A stretch of DNA of 64,000 nt from Pseudomonas brassicacearum (GCF_003732225.1 NZ_MOBJ01000014.1:310001-374000); one strand, 5' to 3'; shown: positions 22,967 through 32,030, counted from the stretch's first letter. The notes: generated by a model from the sequence alone, not told the origin. Numbers and translations are program-made.

Positions 22967-24058
22967 ATGTCCGGCAATACCTACGGCAAGCTGTTCACTG
23001 TCACCACCGCGGGCGAAAGCCATGGTCCGGCGTTGGTCGCCATTGTCGACGGCTGCCCGCCGGGCCTTGAGCTGTCTCTGGAAGACTTGCAGCGTGATCT
23101 GGACCGCCGCAAGCCCGGTACCAGCCGCCACACCACCCAGCGTCAGGAAGCCGACGAAGTCGAAATCCTCTCGGGCGTGTTCGAAGGCCGCACCACCGGT
23201 TGCGCGATTGGTCTGCTGATCCGCAATACCGACCAGAAGTCCAAGGACTACTCGGCGATCAAGGACCTGTTCCGCCCGGCCCACGCCGATTACACCTATC
23301 ACCACAAATACGGTGAGCGCGATTACCGCGGCGGTGGTCGCAGCTCGGCGCGCGAGACCGCCATGCGCGTGGCGGCCGGGGCTATTGCGAAAAAGTACCT
23401 GGCCACTCAGGGCATCGTCATTCGCGGTTACATGAGCCAGCTTGGCCCTATCGAAATCCCGTTCAAGACTTGGGACTCGGTAGAGCAAAACGCCTTCTTC
23501 AGCCCGGATCCGGACAAAGTGCCAGAGCTTGAGGCCTACATGGATCAGCTGCGTCGCGATCAGGATTCGGTCGGCGCGAAGATCACCGTGGTCGCCGAAG
23601 GCGTGAAACCGGGTCTCGGCGAGCCGATCTTCGACCGCCTTGATGCGGAACTGGCCCATGCGCTGATGAGCATCAACGCGGTGAAAGGCGTGGAAATCGG
23701 CGCCGGTTTCGCCAGCGTCGCCCAACGCGGTACCGAGCACCGTGACGAAATGACCCCCGAAGGTTTCCTCAGCAACAACGCTGGCGGCATTCTGGGCGGC
23801 ATCTCCTCGGGTCAGCCGATCATTGCGCACCTCGCTCTCAAGCCGACATCGAGCATCACCACGCCGGGCCGTTCGATCGATATCCATGGCAACCCGGTGG
23901 ATGTCGTCACCAAGGGCCGTCACGACCCTTGCGTCGGCATCCGCGCCACGCCGATTGCCGAGGCGATGATGGCCATCGTGTTGATGGATCATCTGCTGCG
24001 CAATCGTGGGCAAAATGCCGACGTGCGTGTCAGCACCCCGGTGCTGGGCCAGCTGTGA
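22967..24058 (+). CDS. aroC: chorismate synthase
   Basis: Last step of the shikimate pathway: converts 5-enolpyruvylshikimate-3-phosphate to chorismate, using reduced FMN as a catalyst. The 363 residues contain the three family signatures: GESHGPALVAIVDGCPPGL near 17-35, the basic active-site block RRKPGTSRHTTQRQEADEVE with RDYRGGGRSSARET, and SGQPIIAHLALKPTSSI. All are intact. The ATG at 22967 has GGAG about 10 bases upstream. A GTG-started MFS transporter gene follows 34 bases after the stop, so an aroC-MFS-mtnB transcript is possible. Confidence 0.97.
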   Translation: MSGNTYGKLFTVTTAGESHGPALVAIVDGCPPGLELSLEDLQRDLDRRKPGTSRHTTQRQEADEVEILSGVFEGRTTGCAIGLLIRNTDQKSKDYSAIKDLFRPAHADYTYHHKYGERDYRGGGRSSARETAMRVAAGAIAKKYLATQGIVIRGYMSQLGPIEIPFKTWDSVEQNAFFSPDPDKVPELEAYMDQLRRDQDSVGAKITVVAEGVKPGLGEPIFDRLDAELAHALMSINAVKGVEIGAGFASVAQRGTEHRDEMTPEGFLSNNAGGILGGISSGQPIIAHLALKPTSSITTPGRSIDIHGNPVDVVTKGRHDPCVGIRATPIAEAMMAIVLMDHLLRNRGQNADVRVSTPVLGQL

Positions 24059-24092
24059 AGTCATGCCCTGACGTCGCTGCGGTCTGACGGCC

Positions 24093-25238
24093 GTGGCGGC
24101 GCTACCGTACTGGCGGTTATCCAGCTTCTATCTGTTCTATTTCGCCTTGCTCGGTTCGACCGCGCCGTTCCTGGCGCTGTATTTCGATCACCTGGGTTTT
24201 TCCAGCGCGCGCATTGGCGAACTGGTGGCGATCCCGATGCTGATGCGCTGTGTCGCACCGAACATCTGGGGCTGGCTCGGTGACTACACCGGCCGGCGCC
24301 TGGCCATCGTGCGCTTCGGCGCGATCTGCACGCTGCTGACCTTTTCGCTGATTTTCGTCAGCAAAAGCTACGCCTGGCTGGCGATGGTCATGGCGCTGCA
24401 CGCGTTTTTCTGGCACGCGGTGTTACCGCAGTTCGAGGTCATCACCCTCGCGCATTTACAGGGTCAGACTTCGCGCTACAGCCAGATCCGCTTGTGGGGA
24501 TCGATCGGCTTCATCATCACCGTGGTTGCCTTGGGGCGGTTGTTCGAATGGTTGAGCCTGGACATTTACCCGGTGACGCTGGTGGTGATCATGGGCGGAA
24601 TAGTCATCAGCAGTCTCTGGGTGCCGAACGCCCAGCCGGCGCAAGGCAATCGGCTGGCGGGCGAGGGCTTTCTCAAGCAACTGCGCAGTCCCGGGGTATT
24701 GGCGTTTTACGCCTGCGTGGCACTGATGCAGATGAGCCATGGGCCGTATTACACCTTTCTGACCCTGCACCTTGAGCGCCTGGGTTATAGCCGCGGCGTG
24801 ATCGGCATGCTCTGGGCCCTGGGGGTGGTGGCTGAAGTGCTGATGTTTTTGCTCATGAGCAAGATCCTTGCGCGCTTCTCGGTGCGCCGGGTGTTGATGG
24901 CGAGTTTCCTGCTGGCAGCGTTGCGCTGGTTGCTGCTCGGCTCGTTTGCCGAATTCCTGTGGGTGCTGCTGTTCGCGCAGATTCTGCACGCGGCGACCTT
25001 CGGCAGCTTTCACGCCGCTGCCATCCATTTCGTGCAACGTAGCTTCGGCGCACGCCAGCAAGGGCAGGGCCAGGCGTTGTACGCAGCACTGGCCGGCACC
25101 GGCGGCGCGCTGGGCGCGTTGTATTCCGGCTACAGCTGGAATGCCCTGGGCGCTACATTGACCTTTAGTATTGCCAGCCTCGCAGCTTTTGCTGCAGCCG
25201 TTATCATTGCCACACGTATGCAAGAGGACAGGCCATGA
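24093..25238 (+). CDS. MFS transporter, 3-phenylpropionate-permease-like (NUP/HcaT group)
   Basis: An inner-membrane transporter with 12 predicted helices in 381 residues. The start LPYWRLSSFYLFYFALLGSTAPFLALYF and the GDYTGRRLAIVRFGA loop fit the MFS_1-like group that includes HcaT and nucleoside permeases. The start is GTG at 24093. The stop overlaps the mtnB start (ATGA), so translation is coupled to the methionine-salvage genes. This suggests the substrate may be a sulfur-containing or nucleoside-type compound such as methylthioribose or methylthioadenosine, but that is inference from the overlap alone. Confidence 0.85.
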   Translation: MAALPYWRLSSFYLFYFALLGSTAPFLALYFDHLGFSSARIGELVAIPMLMRCVAPNIWGWLGDYTGRRLAIVRFGAICTLLTFSLIFVSKSYAWLAMVMALHAFFWHAVLPQFEVITLAHLQGQTSRYSQIRLWGSIGFIITVVALGRLFEWLSLDIYPVTLVVIMGGIVISSLWVPNAQPAQGNRLAGEGFLKQLRSPGVLAFYACVALMQMSHGPYYTFLTLHLERLGYSRGVIGMLWALGVVAEVLMFLLMSKILARFSVRRVLMASFLLAALRWLLLGSFAEFLWVLLFAQILHAATFGSFHAAAIHFVQRSFGARQQGQGQALYAALAGTGGALGALYSGYSWNALGATLTFSIASLAAFAAAVIIATRMQEDRP

Positions 25239-25855
25239 GCCTTACCCGTGAACAGCTCGCCCAGCAAATCATCGACGCAGGGCGTTTTTTGTATGGCCGT
25301 GGCTGGTCGCCCGCCACCAGCAGCAACTATTCGGCGCGACTGTCGGCCACCGAAGCCTTGTTGACCGTTTCCGGTAAACACAAAGGTCAGTTGGGGATTG
25401 ATGACGTGCTGGCCACGGATATGTCGGGCAACAGCCTGGAGCCTGGCAAGAAGCCGTCTGCCGAAACCCTGCTGCACACCCAGTTATATAATTGGCGAGC
25501 CGACATCGGTGCGGTGTTGCACACCCATTCGGTGAATGCCACGGTGTTGTCGCGGCTGCTGCAGAGTCCGGTCGTCACGTTCGAAGACTACGAACTGCAA
25601 AAAGCCTTCAGCGGGATCTCGACCCATGAGTCCAAGGTGCGGGTACCGATCTTCGACAACGATCAGGACATCGAGCGTCTGGCGTCCAAAGTGCAGCCAT
25701 GGCTCGACAGCCATCCTGACTGTGTCGGTTATCTGATTCGTGGCCATGGTCTCTACACCTGGGGCCCGAAGATGAGCGATGCACTGCGGCAGATCGAAGC
25801 GTTTGAGTTCCTGTTCGAATGCGAGCTGAAAATGCGCGCGTTGATTAACCGTTAA
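25235..25855 (+). CDS. mtnB: methylthioribulose-1-phosphate dehydratase
   Basis: Dehydrates methylthioribulose-1-phosphate to 2,3-diketo-5-methylthiopentyl-1-phosphate in the methionine salvage pathway. The 206-residue protein is of the class II aldolase fold; the zinc ligands are in LHTHSVNAT and in the later RGHGLYTWG. SPATSSNYSARL and DIEGTT-type neighbours downstream (mtnD, mtnC) confirm the assignment. It overlaps the MFS gene by four bases and is followed by mtnD after about 100 bases that contain a small CCGGC/GCCGG hairpin (25907-25923). Confidence 0.95.
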   Translation: MSLTREQLAQQIIDAGRFLYGRGWSPATSSNYSARLSATEALLTVSGKHKGQLGIDDVLATDMSGNSLEPGKKPSAETLLHTQLYNWRADIGAVLHTHSVNATVLSRLLQSPVVTFEDYELQKAFSGISTHESKVRVPIFDNDQDIERLASKVQPWLDSHPDCVGYLIRGHGLYTWGPKMSDALRQIEAFEFLFECELKMRALINR

Positions 25856-25954
25856 GGCTTACTTCACCTGAAGTCGCCAACCGCCTGATGAAACGCGTTG
25901 CCTGACCGGCCTGTAAAAGCCGGACGGCGCCGCCGCTAACGAGGAATTGCCAAC

Positions 25955-26500
25955 ATGAGCAGCCTGTCCGTTTACCACGTTTCAAGCCCGGACCTGCCAA
26001 ACAAGGTCCTGACCCACTTCGAGGATATTGCCTCGACCCTGGCCGAAAAAGGTGTGCGCTTCGACCGTTGGCAAGCGGCGGCGAAGATCCAGCCAGGCGC
26101 CAGTCAGGAAGAAGTGATTGCCGCTTATCAGGTGCAGATCGACCAGTTGATGACCGAGCGCGGTTACATCACCGTCGACGTGATCAGCCTCAACAGCGAT
26201 CACCCGCAAAAAGCCGAATTACGCGCCAAGTTCCTCGATGAACACCGCCATGCTGAAGACGAAGTACGATTTTTCGTTGCTGGGCGTGGCCTGTTTACCT
26301 TGCACATCGACGACTACGTATACGCCGTGCTCTGCGAGAAAAACGACCTGATTTCGGTGCCTGCGGGTACGGCACACTGGTTTGACATGGGGGAGCATCC
26401 ACACTTTGTGGCGATCCGTCTGTTCAACAATCCCGAAGGCTGGGTGGCCAACTTCACCGGCGAAGACATCGCCAGCCGCTTCCCGCGTCTTGAGGATTGA
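25955..26500 (+). CDS. mtnD: acireductone dioxygenase
   Basis: Oxidises acireductone; with iron it gives the 2-keto precursor of methionine and formate, with nickel it gives methylthiopropionate, CO and formate. The 181-residue cupin has the metal ligands His97, His99 and Glu103 (EHRHAEDEVRF) and His141 (TAHWFDMG), as in the Klebsiella enzyme. It has a GAGG ribosome site and lies four bases before mtnC. The order mtnB-mtnD-mtnC differs from the reaction order (B, C, D) but is common in Pseudomonas. Confidence 0.96.
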   Translation: MSSLSVYHVSSPDLPNKVLTHFEDIASTLAEKGVRFDRWQAAAKIQPGASQEEVIAAYQVQIDQLMTERGYITVDVISLNSDHPQKAELRAKFLDEHRHAEDEVRFFVAGRGLFTLHIDDYVYAVLCEKNDLISVPAGTAHWFDMGEHPHFVAIRLFNNPEGWVANFTGEDIASRFPRLED

Positions 26501-26504
26501 GGGC

Positions 26505-27188
26505 ATGACCATCAAAGCCATTCTCACCGACATTGAAGGCACCACCAGCGCGGTGAGTTTTGTGTTCGACGTGCTGTTTCCCTACGCCGCCCAACATCTG
26601 CCGGACTTTGTCCGTCAGCAGGCGCAACGGGCCGACGTTGCCCGGCAGATTGACGCGGTTCGCCAGGACAGCGCCGAGCCTGGCGCCGATGTTGAACGGG
26701 TGATTGAAATCCTCCTGGGCTGGATTGCCGAAGACCGCAAGGCCACGCCGCTCAAGGCCCTGCAAGGGATGGTCTGGGAGCAGGGTTATCAGGCCGGGCA
26801 GTTGAAGGGCCATGTTTACCCGGACGCGGTCGACGCGCTGAAACGCTGGCATCAGGCCGGTTATCAACTGTTTGTTTATTCGTCCGGTTCGATCCAGGCC
26901 CAAAAGCTGATCTTCGGTTGCTCCGAGGCCGGTGACCTGACGCCATTGTTCAGCGGTTACTTCGACACCACGTCAGGGCCCAAGCGCGAGGTGCAGTCCT
27001 ATCAGCGCATTACTCAAGCGATTGGCTGCGAGTCTGCGCAGATTCTGTTTCTGTCCGACATCGTTCAGGAGCTGGATGCCGCCCGTGAGGCCGGTATGGC
27101 CACTTGCGGACTGGTACGCGAAGGCGGTGAGCTCGCCGGGCATCTGAGCGTCAGCAGCTTCTCGCAGATCGATCCAGCTACTTTCTGA
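26505..27188 (+). CDS. mtnC: enolase-phosphatase E1
   Basis: A HAD-family enzyme that enolises and dephosphorylates 2,3-diketo-5-methylthiopentyl-1-phosphate to acireductone. The 227 residues begin with MTIKAILTDIEGTTS, where Asp9 and Glu11 are the HAD nucleophile pair in the DxEGT form specific to this enzyme. The SSGSIQAQKLIF motif and LFLSDIVQELDAAREAGM motif complete the HAD core. The ATG at 26505 follows the mtnD stop by four bases, so the pair is translated together. No terminator was seen after it. Confidence 0.96.
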   Translation: MTIKAILTDIEGTTSAVSFVFDVLFPYAAQHLPDFVRQQAQRADVARQIDAVRQDSAEPGADVERVIEILLGWIAEDRKATPLKALQGMVWEQGYQAGQLKGHVYPDAVDALKRWHQAGYQLFVYSSGSIQAQKLIFGCSEAGDLTPLFSGYFDTTSGPKREVQSYQRITQAIGCESAQILFLSDIVQELDAAREAGMATCGLVREGGELAGHLSVSSFSQIDPATF

Positions 27189-27433
27189 GTGACAACGGCT
27201 GACTGCAACACGTGCGGTTAGCCATCTTTCCATCAGGGACTAACATCACGGGCAACGTACGTCTGTAGGACGTGTAGGAAGTTGCCTGTTGATAAGTCGT
27301 CCATGCCTGTTTGTGGTTTTCCTTACTTGTTTAATCTCGTCCTTGTGTAACTCTTCGGCCCTGAAGTTTGTTCGCTTCTCCAGACGCCTTGTGTGTTTGG
27401 CAATGCTGCGGACTCTTGGCGAGAGGGGTAAGG

Positions 27434-27700
27434 ATGAAAACACCAGACCGGGCCGGCGCGCCCGTGTTGAAAATACCTAAACGACAGCGTCCGGATCCGG
27501 TGGGCAAACCATTGAGCGAAAAGGAACTGGAGATTTTGCGCTGGGCCAAGGCCGGGAAAACGGTGTGGGAAATCAGTGTGATTCGGGACATTTCCGAGGC
27601 GACGGTGAAGTTCCATCTGGGCAATATCTACTCCAAACTCGAAGTCACCAACCGCGCCCAAGCGGTCGGCGAGGCAGTCAACCGGGGCTTGCTGAGCTGA
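27434..27700 (+). CDS. small LuxR-type (GerE) HTH regulator
   Basis: An 88-residue protein that is essentially a single LuxR-type DNA-binding domain (about 25-86): PLSEKELEILRWAKAGKTVWEISVIRDI, then the recognition helix SEATVKFHLGNIYSKLEVTNRAQAV. It has no receiver or autoinducer domain, so it must act without direct ligand or phosphate sensing, or by pairing with another protein. The ATG at 27434 has GGGGTAAGG just upstream. The 245-base leader shows no strong motif apart from two AGGA boxes (near 27270 and 27280). The target genes are unknown. Such solos occur near secretion or biosurfactant genes in pseudomonads, but none are here. Confidence 0.85.
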   Translation: MKTPDRAGAPVLKIPKRQRPDPVGKPLSEKELEILRWAKAGKTVWEISVIRDISEATVKFHLGNIYSKLEVTNRAQAVGEAVNRGLLS

Positions 27701-27768
27701 GCTCGGAATGCACTCAGGCCGTGCAGCGCAAGGCTTGCACGACCTGAAAGGTTTGGGCGATGGAGTGC

Positions 27769-28047
27769 TTACGACGTGTGATAGGTCGGCAGGGCGAAAC
27801 GCTGCTGACTTTGCAGCATCGAAATCTGCGGCAGTTCGCTGGCCTGTTCGGCCATGTCACGGCGAATGGCACTGATCACCCAGGACAGTTGATCACCGGC
27901 ATGTAATTGAGCGTAGGAAATCGAGCGTTTGAACACGCGGCCATCGCTGCTATTCAGCGTCAGCAGAATGCCGCCGTCAGGGCGTGCCTGCGTGGTGACG
28001 TCGAAGTTGGAGAACAGGGACGAAAATTTTTCCTGGATCAGGCTCAT
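27769..28047 (-). CDS. DUF3509-type small protein
   Basis: 92 residues starting MSLIQEKFSSLFSNFDVTTQ and ending PQISMLQSQQRFALPTYHTS, which I recognise as the small Pseudomonas DUF3509 type. It is a soluble, mixed alpha/beta protein with no membrane segment or known catalytic motif. The ATG at 28047 has GGAG 9 bases upstream and is chosen over a start 36 bases earlier. It is convergent with the LuxR-type gene. The 406-base region upstream has an ATTTATAA inverted repeat 72-93 bases before the start, suggesting regulated expression. Function unknown. Confidence 0.78.
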   Translation of the reverse strand: MSLIQEKFSSLFSNFDVTTQARPDGGILLTLNSSDGRVFKRSISYAQLHAGDQLSWVISAIRRDMAEQASELPQISMLQSQQRFALPTYHTS

Positions 28048-28453
28048 GTCGATTAGCTCCGTTTGCACTTGAATGGCAAGCATGGAGTGATAGGTGCACA
28101 GGTTGTGCCAGTACGACTATTTATAAAAAACCTTATAAATCAATGGCATAAAAATTATGCGTTTTTTCGGCATCGTGCATTCTGCATGAATGGCCATCGT
28201 GCATCCTGCATTTTGCGCGCTCGCCGCAGTATCGACCCGGATACAAAACATTTCAAAAACCGCGTGTACAGCGACATAAGTGCGGGCGTACTTTTTGCCC
28301 TGCAGCAACTTTTCCAGGTCTTTTATTGAATCTCTAACGAGAGGTTATCTGTCGTCTCTCATACAGGGATGAAGTTGCCTGAACACCCCCGATTACATGT
28401 TCGCCCGACAATAACAAAACAGGCCTGAAATCATGGGCCGAGCGGGAGCAACC
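28048..28453. other. A/T-rich divergent regulatory region with repeats
   Basis: No gene. It contains a perfect inverted repeat ATTTATAA-N6-TTATAAAT (28119-28140) and a tandem direct repeat, CATCGTGCATTCTGCAT (28171-28187) and CATCGTGCATCCTGCAT (28195-28211), spaced 24 bases apart. It separates the DUF3509 gene from the acyl-CoA synthetase gene. Confidence 0.6.
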
Positions 28454-30292
28454 ATGAGCAGCGCGTCAAACGACATGATCACCTGGGGCATGATGCTCCG
28501 TAAGTTGCCGTCCATTGCCAAAGCCCTGCCACGGGTGGTCAAGGGCCTCAAGGTCGCCAACGTCAAACAGCCGGATCAACCCTGCGGCCTCGGTTGGAGC
28601 TTCGAGCAGGCGACGCAACGCAACCCCAATGGCCCGGCGCTGCTGCAAGGTGCAGTCAAACTCAGTTATGCACAGGTCAACCAATGGGCCAACCGTATCG
28701 CTCACTATTTGATTGCCCAGGGTATCGGCAAAGGTGATGTGGTCGGGATCTTCATCGAAAACCGCCCGGAGCTGCTGGTCACGGTGCTGGCGGTGGCCAA
28801 GGTTGGCGCGATCAGCGCGATGCTCAATACCTCGCAAACCCAACAGGTGCTGGTGCACAGCGTGAACCTGGTCGGCCCCGTGGCAATCGTGGTCGGCGGG
28901 GAGTTGGTCGAAGCGTTTTCGGCTATCCGCGATCAGGTTGCAATCAATGCCGCGAAAACCTGGTGGGTGGCCGATCAGGACACCTTCCGTGATCCCGGCG
29001 AAGCTCCCGCAGGCTTCACCAACCTGATGCGCGCCAGCGCCGATTACCCGGCCGACAACCCGCGCAGCAGCCAACAGGTGTATCTCGACGACCCTTGTTT
29101 TTATATCTACACCTCCGGCACGACCGGGTTGCCCAAGGCCGGGGTGTTCAAGCATGGTCGCTGGATGCGCACGTCTGCCAGTTTTGGCTTGATCGCTTTG
29201 GATATGCGCCCCGACGATGTCGTCTATTGCACTTTGCCGCTCTACCATGCAACGGGGCTGTGTGTGTGCTGGGGCTCGGCGATTTGCGGGGCGTCGGGCT
29301 TTGCCATTCGGCGCAAGTTCAGCGCCAGCCAATTCTGGAACGACGTGCACAAGTACCAGGCCACCACCATTGGCTATGTTGGCGAGTTGTGCCGTTACTT
29401 GATCGATCAGCCGCCGAGTGCCGACGACCGTAATAATGCGGTGGTGAAGATGATCGGCAACGGCTTGCGCCCCGGCGTCTGGATCGAATTCAAGCGGCGC
29501 TTCGGGGTCAATCACATCTGTGAGCTGTACGCCGCCAGCGACGGCAATATCGGTTTCAGCAACATCCTCAACTTCGACAACACCATCGGCTTTTCGCTGA
29601 TGTCCTGGGAGTTGGTCGAGTACGCCCATGACAGCTGTGCGCCGATCCGCAACAGCATGGGGTTCATGCAAAAAGTCGGCAAAGGCCGGCAAGGCCTGTT
29701 GCTGGCAAAGATCGATGACAAGGCGCCGCTCGATGGCTACACCGATCCGCAGAAGACTGAGAAGGTCGTACTCCACGATGTCTTCGAGAAGGGCGATCGC
29801 TACTTCAATACCGGCGACTTGCTGCGCAACATCGGTTTCGGTCACGCACAGTTTGTCGACCGCCTCGGCGATACCTACCGCTGGAAGGGCGAGAACGTCT
29901 CGACTACCGAAGTCGAGAACATTCTTTTGCAGCACCCTCATATTGCCGAGGCCGTGGCCTATGGCGTGGAGATCAGCAACACCAATGGCCGCGCCGGCAT
30001 GGCGGCGATTACCCCGGCCGAATCCCTGGCCACTCTGGACTTCAGTGAATTGCTGGGTTTCGCTCGCCAGCACATGCCGGCCTATGCGGTGCCGCTGTTT
30101 TTGCGGGTGAAGGTGAAAATGGAAACCACCGGGACCTTCAAGTACCAGAAGACCCGCCTCAAGGATGAAGCCTTCGATCCGGGGAAAACCGGCGACGATC
30201 CGATCTACGCCTGGTTGCCGGGCTCGGACACTTACGTGCAGATCACCGAACGGGTGCTGGCGGATATCCACGCTGGCAAGTTCCGTTATTGA
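28454..30292 (+). CDS. FATP-like long-chain acyl-CoA synthetase
   Basis: Activates a long-chain or other carboxylic acid to its CoA thioester with ATP. The 612-residue adenylate-forming enzyme has the AMP-binding loop YIYTSGTTGLPKAG near 216-229, YFNTGDL, and the hinge segment FVDRLGDTYRWKGENVSTTEVE that is typical of the FATP/very-long-chain group rather than FadD. The C-terminal TGTFKYQKTRLKDEAFDP matches that group too. The ATG at 28454 has GGAG upstream; one 21 bases earlier is less likely. It is a single gene. The substrate chain length is not readable. Confidence 0.92.
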   Translation: MSSASNDMITWGMMLRKLPSIAKALPRVVKGLKVANVKQPDQPCGLGWSFEQATQRNPNGPALLQGAVKLSYAQVNQWANRIAHYLIAQGIGKGDVVGIFIENRPELLVTVLAVAKVGAISAMLNTSQTQQVLVHSVNLVGPVAIVVGGELVEAFSAIRDQVAINAAKTWWVADQDTFRDPGEAPAGFTNLMRASADYPADNPRSSQQVYLDDPCFYIYTSGTTGLPKAGVFKHGRWMRTSASFGLIALDMRPDDVVYCTLPLYHATGLCVCWGSAICGASGFAIRRKFSASQFWNDVHKYQATTIGYVGELCRYLIDQPPSADDRNNAVVKMIGNGLRPGVWIEFKRRFGVNHICELYAASDGNIGFSNILNFDNTIGFSLMSWELVEYAHDSCAPIRNSMGFMQKVGKGRQGLLLAKIDDKAPLDGYTDPQKTEKVVLHDVFEKGDRYFNTGDLLRNIGFGHAQFVDRLGDTYRWKGENVSTTEVENILLQHPHIAEAVAYGVEISNTNGRAGMAAITPAESLATLDFSELLGFARQHMPAYAVPLFLRVKVKMETTGTFKYQKTRLKDEAFDPGKTGDDPIYAWLPGSDTYVQITERVLADIHAGKFRY

Positions 30293-30389
30293 TTCTGGCT
30301 ATGGCCGGGCGAGAGAAAAAAGGGGTGACAGGTGTCAGGTCGCTTAAGGAAACTAGCGGCTTTGCGATTGACCGAATGTGGAGTCCCCA

Positions 30390-30908
30390 ATGTCAGACAA
30401 ATCCCGCCAGATGACCCCGGAAGAAGCCGCGGAGTTTGCCGAGCAGGTGTTCAACAAGGCCCGCGATGGCGACGCGGCGATGCTCGCTGCGCTGCTGAGC
30501 AAAGGCTTGCCGCCGAACCTGCGTAATCACAAGGGCGACACTTTGCTGATGCTTGCCGCTTACCACGGCCATGTCGATGCGGTGAAAGTCCTGCTTGAGC
30601 ACAAGGCCGATCCAGAGATCCGCAACGACAATGGCCAAAGCCCGATTGCCGGCGCGGCGTTCAAAGGTGATCTGGCAGTGGTCACCGCGCTGGTCGAAGG
30701 TGGCGCCGAGGTTGAAGGTTCGTCCTTTGATGGCCGCACCGCGCTGATGATGGCCGCGATGTTCAATCGCAGCGCGATCGTCGACTATCTGCTCAGCAAA
30801 GGTGCCGATCCCAAGGCCAAGGACGCCAATGGCATCAGCGCACTGGACGCGGCCAAGACCATGGGCGCGGCAGATACCACGGCGCAGTTGCAGAAACTGC
30901 TCGGCTGA
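30390..30908 (+). CDS. ankyrin repeat protein
   Basis: 172 residues with about four ankyrin repeats: DAAMLAALLSKGLPPNLRN, GDTLLMLAAYHGHVDAVKVL, GQSPIAGAAFKGDLAVVTAL, GRTALMMAAMFNRSAIVDYL and a capping repeat. It has no signal peptide, so it is a cytoplasmic protein-binding module. The ATG at 30390 (MSDKSRQMTPEEAAEF) has GGAG 8 bases upstream and is preferred over a GTG four codons earlier. In some pseudomonads similar proteins accompany catalase (AnkB); no catalase is nearby here. The partner is unknown. Confidence 0.88.
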   Translation: MSDKSRQMTPEEAAEFAEQVFNKARDGDAAMLAALLSKGLPPNLRNHKGDTLLMLAAYHGHVDAVKVLLEHKADPEIRNDNGQSPIAGAAFKGDLAVVTALVEGGAEVEGSSFDGRTALMMAAMFNRSAIVDYLLSKGADPKAKDANGISALDAAKTMGAADTTAQLQKLLG

Positions 30909-30940
30909 TCCCAAGGCAGGGGGCGCGCGCCGCATGACCC

Positions 30941-31070
30941 GTAGCAGCTGCCGAAGGCTGCGTTCGGCGGCGTAGCCGTCGTAAAATCAAACGCTACGGT
31001 CTTCCAGTAATCCGTGGATGCCGAATTTGCGACCGCTTCGCGGCCGAACGCAGCCTTCGGCAGCTGCTAC
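30941..31070. repeat. long-armed REP-like inverted repeat, divergent family A type
   Basis: GTAGCAGCTGCCGAAGGCTGCG and its complement lie 130 bases apart, resembling family A but with AGCAGCTGCCGAAGG. The centre contains a second small palindrome near CGCTTCGCGGCCG. It separates the ankyrin gene from the next. Confidence 0.72.
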
Positions 31071-31191
31071 GGATTGCGTACTGGCTGGGTCCCCTCGCCA
31101 CAAGTCTGTGTTCCGATTCCTGGGCTCGGTATCCATTCGCGAATGCGCTATCCTTCGCGCCCTCAAATTACCCTCGCTACAGGATCCGCCC

Positions 31192-31722
31192 ATGAAAGCC
31201 GCACTCATCGAACTCATCAGCAAAATCAGCTCCGGCTGCATGAGCGAGGCGGAAATTGTGCAGATCGCCGATGAAGCCGCCCAGGCCTATGCCGATCCCG
31301 AAGCGTTCCTGGCCGCTAATCCGGACATCAACTACGACGACACCTTCCCGATTTCGTTGGGTGAGTGGGTGGTGGTCGGCAGCCTGCCGGAAACCGTGCT
31401 GTTTCAGGCCGACACCTACATGGACCTGTTCGCGCAGATCGTCGCGTCCTTCGGCCCGGGCGTGGCGTTCAATATCAAACCCAAGCAGTTGGCCAAGACT
31501 GAAGCGTTGACCGCGCTCAACCGGATTCAGATTCAGATGGGCAGCATGAGCCCGGAAAACGGTGGTTACACGCTGATGAATTTCAGCCAACTGCTCGATG
31601 ACGAGATTCAGACCGTGCTGGTCTATGGCAACGACGTTCCACGGGTGCTGGAGTTGTGCGCGCAAGTCGGGATTGCCGCGGCGCCATCGCTGGAAGCGCT
31701 GAAGGTGGCGATCCACGTTTAA
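31192..31722 (+). CDS. conserved protein of unknown function
   Basis: 176 residues with no motif I recognise. It is acidic and soluble: an N-terminal helical part (MKAALIELISKISSGCMSEAEIVQIADEAAQAYADPEAFLAANP), an aromatic central part around FPISLGEWVVVGSLPETVLFQAD and a C-terminal helical part. There is no signal peptide or membrane segment. The ATG at 31192 follows a weak AGGA ribosome site. It looks like a real gene from codon use and clean boundaries. It lies alone between repeats. Confidence 0.65.
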   Translation: MKAALIELISKISSGCMSEAEIVQIADEAAQAYADPEAFLAANPDINYDDTFPISLGEWVVVGSLPETVLFQADTYMDLFAQIVASFGPGVAFNIKPKQLAKTEALTALNRIQIQMGSMSPENGGYTLMNFSQLLDDEIQTVLVYGNDVPRVLELCAQVGIAAAPSLEALKVAIHV

Positions 31723-31810
31723 GGTTGTTACTGCGCCAAACGTAATAAAACCAGACCCTCGTCAGGCCCGACTATCCTAAGGGGGAAATTCTTCTCCCGG
31801 GAGCGACACC

Positions 31811-32002
31811 ATGGGTTCCACCTTCAATGGCCTGGTTGGCCTGATCATCCTCGCGCTGGATATCTGGGCGATCATCAACGTGCTTAAAAGCGGCGCAGAA
31901 ACCGGGATGAAAATCATCTGGGTGCTGCTGATCCTGCTGCTGCCGGTGCTGGGCCTGGTTATTTGGGCGATTGCGGGTCCCAGAGGCAACATGCGGCTCT
32001 GA
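31811..32002 (+). CDS. PLDc_N-type two-helix membrane protein
   Basis: A 63-residue inner-membrane protein with two helices (about 7-27 and 36-57) joined by a short loop: LVGLIILALDIWAIINVLKSG, then KIIWVLLILLLPVLGLVIWAI. This is the N-terminal domain found ahead of phospholipase-D-like cardiolipin synthases, here standing alone with its usual GPRG end (AGPRGNMRL). It is not a phospholipase itself. A GGGAG ribosome site is well placed. Function unknown; some members affect membrane stress or antimicrobial resistance. Confidence 0.82.
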   Translation: MGSTFNGLVGLIILALDIWAIINVLKSGAETGMKIIWVLLILLLPVLGLVIWAIAGPRGNMRL

Positions 32003-32030
32003 CACCGCCTTCAAAGCCAACACATTCCCC

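Noticed and set aside
28145..28161. TGGCAT-N5-TTATGC as a sigma-54 promoter upstream of the acyl-CoA synthetase
   Set aside because: The -12 part lacks the required GC of TTGC, so the match is too weak.
28466..30271. 601-codon open frame antisense to the acyl-CoA synthetase
   Set aside because: Same reason: complement of a GC-rich gene, composition unlike a folded protein, no homology recognised.
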